A program made the translations under genes and the position numbers. Under the pieces are notes generated by a model. The model saw nothing but the letters and a program-made list of their open reading frames with translations. It was not told the DNA's origin and made no database searches. A stretch of DNA of 11,867 nucleotides, from assembly GCA_021154945.1 (NCBI GenBank), contig JAJNQF010000183.1, forward strand, positions 1 through 11,867. Direction: 5' to 3'. Below, piece by piece: positions 6,411-11,867 of this stretch (position 1 is its first letter; the number at the start of each line of letters is the position of its first letter). Source of the stretch: Sphingomonas sp. (GTDB lineage: Bacteria; Pseudomonadota; Alphaproteobacteria; Sphingomonadales; Sphingomonadaceae).

Positions 6411-7424
6411 TCAGAATCCCTCCAGCACGATCTTACCCTTGGCCGTATGGCTCTCGATCCGCTCGTGCGCCCGCCGCAAATTCGCCGCGTCGATTTTCCC
6501 AAAATTCTCCGCCAGCGTCGTCCGGATCGTCCCCGCATCGACCAACGCCGCGACCTCGTCGAGCAACCTACCCTGCTCGCCCATGTCGGGGGTCTGGAAC
6601 AGCGAGCGCGTGTACATCAGCTCCCAGTGGACCGAGATCGACTTCTGCTTGAGCGGCGCGATGTCGAGCGTCTTGGGGTCGTCGATCAGGGCGAGGCGGC
6701 CCTGCGGCGCGATCAACGTCGCGATCTCGGCGATGTGCTCGTCGGTATGCGTCGTCGAGAACACGTACGCCGGCGCGCCGATCCCCAGCACCTCGACCTG
6801 CTCGGCGAGCGGCTTGCGGTGATCGATCACGTGGTGCGCGCCGAGATCTTCGACCCAGCCGCGCGTCTCGTCGCGCGAAGCGGTGGCGATGATCGTCAGG
6901 TCGGTGAGCTTGCGGGCGAGCTGGATCGTGATCGACCCTACCCCGCCGGCACCGCCGATGATCAGGATCGCGTTCGCCGCACCGGGCACGGGCTTGCGCA
7001 CGTCGAGGCGGTCGAACAGCGTCTCCCACGCGGTGATCGAGGTCAGCGGCAGCGCCGCCGCCTGCGCCCAATCGAGCGACTGCGGCTTGTGGCCGACGAT
7101 CCGTTCGTCGACGAGGTGGTATTCGGCATTGGTGCCGGGCCGGTCAATCGCGCCGGCGTAGAACACCGCGTCGCCGACCGCGAACTTTGTCACGTCGGGT
7201 CCGATCGCGACGACGATACCCGCCGCGTCCCAGCCAAGCACCTGCGGCTTGCCGTCGGGATCGGCGCGGTTCTGGCGGATCTTGGTGTCGACCGGGTTGA
7301 CCGACACCGCCTTCACCTCGACGAGCAGGTCGCGGCCGGTCGCTTCGGGCTTGGCGATGTCGAGATCGACGAGCGACTGCGGATCGTCGATCGGAAGCGA
7401 CTGGGTATAGCCGATGGCGCGCAT
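6411..7424 (-). CDS. Zinc-binding alcohol dehydrogenase family protein (quinone-oxidoreductase-like MDR)
   Basis: Cytoplasmic medium-chain dehydrogenase/reductase of 337 residues. The N-terminal GroES-like domain contains SVNPVDTKIRQ (41-51) and LGWDAAGIVVAIG (63-75). The Rossmann domain has the NADPH-binding GGAGGVGS at 157-164. The Cys residues of the structural zinc lobe and the catalytic Cys of true zinc alcohol dehydrogenases are missing, so despite the family name it should work without zinc, like quinone oxidoreductases and enoyl reductases. It best resembles the zinc-binding alcohol dehydrogenase family 1 type (MRAIGYTQSLPIDDPQSLVDLDI). The substrate cannot be told. The start at 7424 is well supported: AGGAG at 7432-7436 sits seven bases upstream. 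It is divergent from telA across a 148-base gap. Confidence 0.9.
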   Translation of the reverse strand: MRAIGYTQSLPIDDPQSLVDLDIAKPEATGRDLLVEVKAVSVNPVDTKIRQNRADPDGKPQVLGWDAAGIVVAIGPDVTKFAVGDAVFYAGAIDRPGTNAEYHLVDERIVGHKPQSLDWAQAAALPLTSITAWETLFDRLDVRKPVPGAANAILIIGGAGGVGSITIQLARKLTDLTIIATASRDETRGWVEDLGAHHVIDHRKPLAEQVEVLGIGAPAYVFSTTHTDEHIAEIATLIAPQGRLALIDDPKTLDIAPLKQKSISVHWELMYTRSLFQTPDMGEQGRLLDEVAALVDAGTIRTTLAENFGKIDAANLRRAHERIESHTAKGKIVLEGF

Positions 7425-7486
7425 GCTGGAACTCCTGTGATGTCGGCCCCAAGCTGTCGACGCCGTCCCTTGGTTTCAAGGCGCGG

Positions 7487-7514
7487 TTGGCAAGAGCGGT
7501 GTGTTATCTATATA
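7487..7514 (+). promoter_or_regulatory. Likely sigma-70-type promoter of the telA operon
   Basis: TTGGCA at 7487-7492 and TATATA at 7509-7514 are separated by 16 bases, close to the consensus spacing. They lie in the gap between divergent genes, about 58 bases ahead of the telA start. The A/T-rich TCTATATATG stretch stands out sharply in this GC-rich DNA. Confidence 0.55.
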
Positions 7515-7572
7515 TGCCACTTGAACGCGGGACGGGTTGCAGCCACGATGTCCCATCGAACGGAGATTACGC

Positions 7573-8784
7573 ATGGCGACGACACCCGAGACGCTGAACG
7601 AAGAGCCGGACCTGGTTTTGACGCCGCCCGATCCCGTACCCACCGTCGCCGCCGCCAAGGCCGCCGGGCTGGTGCCCGTCGATGCCGGCGTGAAGTCGCA
7701 GCTTGAGGAGCGCGTGTCGGGCTTCGTCACCGATCTCGTCGCGCAGGACGTCAATTCGCCCGAGTTCGGCAAGCGGGTCGACGCGATCACGGCGATGGGC
7801 GCGAAGGAGATCCGCGAGGCCGCCGGCCAGTCGAACCGGTTCCTCGATCGCCCGGTCAAGGCGATGGATCAGGAGACCGGCGTCGGCAAGGACCTCGCCG
7901 AGCTGCGCCGCGTCGTCGAGGATCTCGATCCGGGCAAGAAGGGCAACCTGACCGCGCCGCAGAAGCTGTTCGGGATCATCCCGTTCGGGGGCAAGATGCG
8001 CAATTATTTCGACGGTTACAAATCGTCGCAGACGCACATCGCGCAGATCCTGAAGAGCCTCGGCTCGGGCAAGGACGAGCTGCTGATGGACAATGCCGCG
8101 ATCGATACCGAGCGCGCGAATTTGTGGGCGGCGATGGGCCGGCTCGAACAGATGATCCATCTCTCGAAGACGATGGACGCCAAGCTGGAGGACGTCGCCA
8201 ACGACCTCGACCATACCGATCCCGCAAAGGCCAAGGCGATCCGCGAGACCGCGCTGTTCTACACGCGCCAGCGCACGCAGGACCTGCTGACGCAGATGGC
8301 GGTCACCGTGCAGGGGTATCTCGCGCTCGATCTGGTCAAGAAGAACAATGTCGAGCTGGTGAAGGGCGTCGATCGCGCCTCGACCACGACCGTCTCGGCG
8401 CTGCGCACCGCGGTGACGGTGGCGCAGGCGCTGACCAACCAGAAGCTGGTGCTGGAGCAGATCACCGCGCTCAACACGACCACCGCGAACATCATCGATT
8501 CGACCGGCAAGCTGCTGAAATCGCAGACCGCGCAGATTCACGAGCAGGCGGCGTCGGCGACGATCCCGCTGGAAACGCTGCAACGCGCGTTCCAGAATAT
8601 CTACGACACGATGGACGCGATCGACGTGTTCAAGCTGAAGGCGCTCGATTCGATGAAGGTGACGGTCGGCGCGCTGTCGAACGAGGTCGATAAATCCCGC
8701 GGCTATATCGCGCGGGCCGAAGGGGCGACGCAGGGGCAGTTGGGCGGACCGTCGCCCAGCCCGTTCAAGCTGGAGGCGATGTAA
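7573..8784 (+). CDS. telA: TelA family protein (toxic anion resistance)
   Basis: Cytoplasmic, mostly helical protein of 403 residues. It matches the TelA family throughout: KLFGIIPFGGKMRNYFDGYKS (131-151), QTHIAQILKSLGSGKDELLMDNAAI (153-177), LWAAMGRLEQ (184-193), then long helices with coiled-coil character (SQTAQIHEQAASATIPLETLQRAFQNIYDTMDAID). The family was named for tellurite resistance, and members recur in stress and envelope loci, but no enzymatic activity is established. The N-terminal 35 residues are a Pro/Ala-rich tail. I start at 7573 (MATTPETL) because GGAG at 7562-7565 lies seven bases upstream. An upstream TTG at 7537 has no such support. Five bases separate its stop from the GTG of the next gene, so the two are surely one operon. 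The B. subtilis pair xpaC-yaaN has the same two families side by side. Confidence 0.92.
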   Translation: MATTPETLNEEPDLVLTPPDPVPTVAAAKAAGLVPVDAGVKSQLEERVSGFVTDLVAQDVNSPEFGKRVDAITAMGAKEIREAAGQSNRFLDRPVKAMDQETGVGKDLAELRRVVEDLDPGKKGNLTAPQKLFGIIPFGGKMRNYFDGYKSSQTHIAQILKSLGSGKDELLMDNAAIDTERANLWAAMGRLEQMIHLSKTMDAKLEDVANDLDHTDPAKAKAIRETALFYTRQRTQDLLTQMAVTVQGYLALDLVKKNNVELVKGVDRASTTTVSALRTAVTVAQALTNQKLVLEQITALNTTTANIIDSTGKLLKSQTAQIHEQAASATIPLETLQRAFQNIYDTMDAIDVFKLKALDSMKVTVGALSNEVDKSRGYIARAEGATQGQLGGPSPSPFKLEAM

Positions 8785-8789
8785 CCCTC

Positions 8790-9497
8790 GTGAGCGAAGT
8801 CGACGACGCCATCGCCAGCGCCCGCGCCTCCTGGTCGCGCATTTCCGACGACCGGACGGGCACCGTCATCGCACGCTCGCCATCGCGGGGGCGGGCGCGG
8901 CAGACGCAGGCGATCGGCAAGCGGCTGACCCGGATCGCGGTCGCCGACGTGTCGATCCTGATCGCGGCAATGGTGATCGGCTGGATCGTGCCGCTCGGGA
9001 TCGGCGGCGCGATGCTGGTGATGGCGCTGCTGGTCGCCGCCACGGTGTTGTTCGCGGTGTGGCCTGCAGAACGCGCACCGACCTCCGAACGCCTCGCCGC
9101 GGTCGACATCCGCGCGCTGCCTGCGCAGACCGAACGCTGGCTGGAGGCGCAACGCTCCGCCCTGCCCGCGCCGGCGATGACGCTGGTCGACAAGATCGGC
9201 CTGCGCCTCGAAACGCTGACGCCGCAGTTGGCGACGCTCGACGCGAACACGCAGGAAGCGGTCGACGTGCGCAAACTGATCGGCGAACAATTGCCCGCCT
9301 TCGTCAAGGATTACGAGAAAGTCCCGGCGTCGCTCCGCACCACCCCGCGCAACGGCCGCACGCCCGACGCCGAACTGGTCGACGGGCTGAAGCTGATCGA
9401 ACAGGAGATCGGCGAAATGACCGCCCGCCTTGCGCAGAGCGACCTCGACAATCTGTCGACGCGAGGGCGCTTCCTGGAGATGAAGTACAAGGATTGA
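8790..9497 (+). CDS. XpaC-like membrane protein, TelA partner
   Basis: Protein of 235 residues. A basic, Ser/Arg-rich N-terminal cytoplasmic stretch is followed by two hydrophobic segments at about 50-68 and 71-91, then a long helical, charged domain (WLEAQRSALPAPAMTLVDKIGLRLETL to FLEMKYKD) likely in the cytoplasm. This layout, and the gene's position directly behind telA, match the XpaC family (once called 5-bromo-4-chloroindolyl phosphate hydrolysis proteins). I see no phosphatase motif, and the family name should not be taken as a reaction. The start is GTG at 8790, five bases after the telA stop. The family assignment rests partly on context, as sequence similarity is weak by eye. It may anchor TelA to the membrane; that is inference. 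Confidence 0.75.
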   Translation: MSEVDDAIASARASWSRISDDRTGTVIARSPSRGRARQTQAIGKRLTRIAVADVSILIAAMVIGWIVPLGIGGAMLVMALLVAATVLFAVWPAERAPTSERLAAVDIRALPAQTERWLEAQRSALPAPAMTLVDKIGLRLETLTPQLATLDANTQEAVDVRKLIGEQLPAFVKDYEKVPASLRTTPRNGRTPDAELVDGLKLIEQEIGEMTARLAQSDLDNLSTRGRFLEMKYKD

Positions 9498-9501
9498 GCG
9501 G

Positions 9502-9681
9502 GTGAAGCGCACCCGGCTCAGCGTCTGCCGCAGAAAGGCGCGGTTCGTGTCGGAGGCAGACGCGCTGGTGGTGGCGGGAGCCGGGCGCGTGCCGCTCAGA
9601 GCATATCGGTGCGATCGGTGTTTGCAGTTTCATGTGACCAGCCGGACGAAGGGTAAGCGTGTTGGGTCAGGGCATCAGTAA
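9502..9681 (+). CDS. Small Cys/His zinc-knuckle-like protein
   Basis: A 59-residue reading frame from GTG at 9502 to TAA at 9681, beginning four bases after the stop of the XpaC-like gene. The translation starts MKRTRLSVCRRKARFVSEAD and ends in LRAYRCDRCLQFHVTSR plus a basic KGKR tail. Cys9, Cys37, Cys40 and His44 are arranged as C-x27-C-x2-C-x3-H, a plausible zinc site. The ending (Y-x-C-x2-C-x3-H-x-TSR) resembles small uncharacterised Cys/His proteins I know from Proteobacteria and Actinobacteria that carry YRCPxCGxWHLTS-type endings. Codon use is GC-rich like its neighbours (mostly G or C in third position), which supports coding. The tight spacing puts it in the telA operon. No ribosome-binding site stronger than GAGCGG is seen. 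Function unknown; it is basic and could bind nucleic acid. Confidence 0.7.
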   Translation: MKRTRLSVCRRKARFVSEADALVVAGAGRVPLRAYRCDRCLQFHVTSRTKGKRVGSGHQ

Positions 9682-9910
9682 CGATCGCCCGGTTACGGTT
9701 ATTCTCGATGCAACAAGTCCAGCCCAACTTGCGACATTTGTTCACGTGCTAGCGATCCGTACAATCACCCTCGCTGTTGCGGGCTTAGCCCGGATCGCTG
9801 GAATTACGGAATGAATGGTTGTCAGGCGGGCGATACCTTGAACCAATCGAAAGTATGGGAATGGATATTAAGATGATTTTCGGCGTGATTGACACACAAG
9901 ACGCGCCGAA
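9682..9910. other. AT-richer intergenic stretch with an inverted repeat
   Basis: No protein gene is convincing here. The notable structure is a perfect 9-base inverted repeat AGCGATCCG (9751-9759) / CGGATCGCT (9791-9799) with a smaller hairpin CGGGC-TTA-GCCCG (9780-9792) overlapping its right arm, so the two folds exclude one another partly. A weak promoter-like TTGAAC (9838-9843) precedes an A/T-rich stretch around 9861-9880. Base composition shifts from GC-rich towards that of the next gene along this segment. Confidence 0.5.
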
Positions 9911-10870
9911 ATGAGTGGGAGGAACAAATCAAAATACCATCATTGGTGGCCGGTTGTTTTACAAAATTACTGGTCCGACGAGAACGGCGATGTTTCTTGG
10001 ATCGACGCGGCTGGAAATACCGGGAAGAAGAAAAGTGAAAACCGGAAGATCGGACTTAAGATTCACGGCCACACGCTGTTTCGTGGCGATGTTTGGGGTG
10101 ATACAAATTTCGAAGACGAGTTCGATATCGACAACGAAGTTCACCGAATTATCGGCAACCTGAAGGACCTAAAGCCGCTTGGTAAATCGCTCTCGGCGTT
10201 AGAAAGTTGGTGGAAGTCCTTCCGGAAAATTGATCGAGTATTCACGGAAACCTGCTCCAAGCATCATATTGAGGAAAAGGCGAGCCGCGACCTTCTACTC
10301 CTGCTCTACTCGCTTCTGATTCGGAGCCCATCCTATCGATCGAAGTATGAGAACTTCCCCGCACAATTTGGACTGCCTGTGAGCGAGAACGTGGGAAAAG
10401 CAAATATGCGCCAGAGCTATTTGCTGGCGAAAAAGCTGTGCCAGAAAGGGGTTATGACGAACCGCTTCTTCGTTATCCTGCATTCGGATCACAGTCGCTT
10501 CATCTGTGGTGACGGCTATTTGGATTGGCTGTCCGGCAGCCTTCAGGCGAACCGGGTGGATGGCAGAGCGCTGATACCGCTCACGCCACATTTGTGCGTC
10601 TATATTTGCACCCCCACAGCCATGCGGACCGATCGGAACTGCGCTGCCATTCGAGCCGCACCATGGATGGTGGACCAAGTGAACGATATCACTCAGGTGT
10701 ATTCGCGAGATCGGCTATTCTTCCTCGGTCGCAAGCCACGGCTGACTGTAAATTTCCTCAAACGGCAATTTCTGGAGCACAGCGATCACCGGGTCGATTT
10801 GCTCGATCAGTTGGATGAGATAGCTCAGCCTGCACCACGTTGGGGCAGTTTCGTTGAATTCAATCTTTAG
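9911..10870 (+). CDS. DUF4238-like protein of low G+C
   Basis: Protein of 319 residues, apparently soluble. Its order of motifs resembles DUF4238: an N-terminal KYHHWWPVVLQNYW (8-21) like the family's H-H-x-x-P-x-x-x-L-x-x-F, a helical segment with LLYSLLIRSPSYRSKY (132-146), then FFVILHSDHSRFICGDG (186-202) in place of the family's FxTSDNP, LIPLTPHLCVYI (221-232) like its PLSP strand, and VNDITQVYSRDRLFF (257-271). The family has no established function. G+C in sampled 60-base blocks is about 48-53 percent against about two thirds in flanking genes, and codons such as TTA, AAA and ATA are used, so recent transfer is likely. The start ATG at 9911 has no good ribosome-binding site. It overlaps the TGA of a possible 13-codon leader ORF as ATGA. 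Family membership is moderately sure; that it is a real gene is likely. Confidence 0.75.
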   Translation: MSGRNKSKYHHWWPVVLQNYWSDENGDVSWIDAAGNTGKKKSENRKIGLKIHGHTLFRGDVWGDTNFEDEFDIDNEVHRIIGNLKDLKPLGKSLSALESWWKSFRKIDRVFTETCSKHHIEEKASRDLLLLLYSLLIRSPSYRSKYENFPAQFGLPVSENVGKANMRQSYLLAKKLCQKGVMTNRFFVILHSDHSRFICGDGYLDWLSGSLQANRVDGRALIPLTPHLCVYICTPTAMRTDRNCAAIRAAPWMVDQVNDITQVYSRDRLFFLGRKPRLTVNFLKRQFLEHSDHRVDLLDQLDEIAQPAPRWGSFVEFNL

Positions 10871-10951
10871 TCGAACTCCCGTGCGTGTTGACGATTTGCT
10901 CGACCAGAAGCGCCAAAAGCCGCCATTCTGCTCTCTACCCGATCACCGTCG

Positions 10952-11770
10952 TTAACCCAGTACCGTGCGTGCTCGATCCGCTAGTCGCTCGACCGCCGCG
11001 GTGTGGATGCCTGGGGTGCAGGCCAGCACCCCAAACGCCTGCGGGCGCGGCTTGTTGAACACCAGCGGTGCGCCGAGCGCATCGCTCACCGTCGCCCCTG
11101 CTTCGCTCGCGACCAGCACCGCCGCGGCGATGTCCCATTCGTTGCCCCAGCGGAGGGTGGCGACGAGGTCGGCTTCGTCGGCGGCGACCATCGCGATGCG
11201 GAGCGCGATCGAGTTGGGTTTGTGGACCATGACGAGGTCGCGGTCGGCTTTGGGGAGGGCGTCGACGGGGGTGCGGCTGCCGGCGAATTCCGTGCGGGTG
11301 CCGGTCTTGAGCGCCACGCCGTTGCGGGTGGCGCCCTGCCCGACCACCGCACGCCAGTGCTCGTCGCGCGTGGGGGCGTCGAGGATGCCGATCACCGGGC
11401 GACCGCGATCGACCAGCGCGACCGACACGCACCAGCCTGGCCTCGCGCGGATATAGTCGCGCGTACCGTCGATCGGGTCGACCACCCAGAGCAGGTCATG
11501 CGCGAGGCGGTCGGCGTTGTCGGCGGTCTCTTCGGACAACCATCCCGCCTCAGGGAGCAAGGTCGACAGCCGCGCCTTGAGCATCCGGTCGATCGCGATG
11601 TCGAGTTCGCAGACCGGGCTACCGGGGGTCTTTTCCCAGCGCTGGAAATCGGTGTCGAAGCGGTCGTGCGCCATCGCGCCGGCCTCCATGGCGATCTTCG
11701 CGACGGCGTCGGCCATCGCGCGCAGCCATTCCGGCGACGGTTCCGGTCCGCGGCGGCGCGGATCAGCCAC
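10952..11770 (-). CDS. Inositol monophosphatase family protein (CysQ-like 3'(2'),5'-bisphosphate nucleotidase)
   Basis: Cytoplasmic Mg-dependent phosphatase of 272 residues. The family's metal-binding motifs are present: SEE at 79-81, DPIDGT at 98-103 (in WVVDPIDGTRDYIR) and WDIAA at 212-216 followed by EAGA. SPVCELDIAID at 51-61 replaces the usual T-x-AD-x-x-ID. Within the family it is nearest CysQ-type enzymes, which hydrolyse 3'-phosphoadenosine 5'-phosphate made during sulfate assimilation, but inositol-phosphate or histidinol-phosphate activity cannot be excluded from sequence. The start is GTG at 11770, which gives an 8-base overlap with the end of the preceding gene, so translational coupling is likely. 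An internal ATG at residue 19 is less likely. It forms an operon with the pmbA-type gene. Confidence 0.85.
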   Translation of the reverse strand: MADPRRRGPEPSPEWLRAMADAVAKIAMEAGAMAHDRFDTDFQRWEKTPGSPVCELDIAIDRMLKARLSTLLPEAGWLSEETADNADRLAHDLLWVVDPIDGTRDYIRARPGWCVSVALVDRGRPVIGILDAPTRDEHWRAVVGQGATRNGVALKTGTRTEFAGSRTPVDALPKADRDLVMVHKPNSIALRIAMVAADEADLVATLRWGNEWDIAAAVLVASEAGATVSDALGAPLVFNKPRPQAFGVLACTPGIHTAAVERLADRARTVLG

Positions 11771-11867
11771 TCGCCACCGTCATGCCCTCCACGCGCAGGG
11801 TCGGCACGTTGACGCCGTAGCGAAATTCGAGGTCGTTGGCGGGCGTCATCGCGAGGAACATGTCCTT
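11763..11867 (-). CDS. pmbA: TldD/PmbA family metalloprotease, C-terminal fragment
   Basis: Only the last 34 codons are inside the window; the gene continues beyond 11867. The visible end, MTPANDLEFRYGVN followed by VPTLRVEGMTVASG, matches the C-terminus of PmbA (TldE)-like proteins of alphaproteobacteria. With TldD, PmbA forms a heterodimeric zinc protease that cuts modified peptides. It could alternatively be a single-gene TldD-related protein. The stop TGA at 11763-11765 lies inside the CysQ-like gene, overlapping it by eight bases. Confidence 0.65.
   Translation of the reverse strand, partial: KDMFLAMTPANDLEFRYGVNVPTLRVEGMTVASG

Noticed and set aside
6384..7706. 440-residue plus-strand frame opposite the oxidoreductase
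   Set aside because: It covers a well-supported MDR gene and crosses the telA promoter and start; the composition is that of a shadow frame.
7567..8583. 338-residue minus-strand frame opposite telA
   Set aside because: Antisense to a clear TelA-family protein, with no motif of its own.
9682..9910. tRNA remnant or attachment site at the edge of the AT-rich patch
   Set aside because: No T-loop or acceptor-stem pattern was found, and no matching direct repeat was seen on the far side near 10871-10951.
11003..11812. 269-residue plus-strand frame opposite the CysQ-like gene
   Set aside because: The minus strand holds all phosphatase motifs; this frame is His/Arg/Asp-rich with no domain.

Overview
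The window reads as a stretch of chromosome from a GC-rich alphaproteobacterium, most likely a sphingomonad (Sphingomonas or a close relative). This is inferred from the high G+C codon usage, the protein set (DUF3297, a Gly/Tyr-rich glycine-zipper envelope protein, a YkuD transpeptidase with an HGCVGVP active site, a TldD/PmbA-CysQ gene pair) and short GC-rich inverted-repeat elements between genes. No genome comparison was possible. No phage, IS transposase, CRISPR array, tRNA or rRNA was seen.

Layout, left to right. 1-847: two minus-strand genes, a DUF3297 protein and a secreted glycine-zipper protein, each followed by a terminator-like hairpin. 1050-2865: two plus-strand genes, a secreted L,D-transpeptidase and a PAS-GGDEF diguanylate cyclase. 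2871-3157: a dispersed-repeat-type inverted repeat, then terminators between convergent genes. 3168-6080: minus-strand translational GTPase typA, and upstream of it a secreted HExxH protease-like protein (DUF2268 type). 6155-6370: two back-to-back REP-like inverted repeats, one with perfect 30-base arms. 6411-7424: minus-strand zinc-free MDR oxidoreductase. 7487-9681: a likely operon behind a recognisable promoter, made of telA, an XpaC-like membrane protein and a 59-residue Cys/His knuckle protein that is easy to miss. 9682-10870: a markedly AT-richer patch with a DUF4238-like gene, the best candidate for acquired DNA. 10952-11867: minus-strand inositol monophosphatase/CysQ-like gene overlapping the end of a pmbA-type gene that runs off the window.

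Most of this is housekeeping or conserved accessory sequence. The parts most worth a second look are the telA / xpaC-like / small Cys-His protein operon, whose third member has no known function, and the AT-rich DUF4238-like island just downstream. I see no clear evidence of a wholly new system. The operon's biological role remains open, because the TelA and XpaC family names do not describe a proven mechanism.
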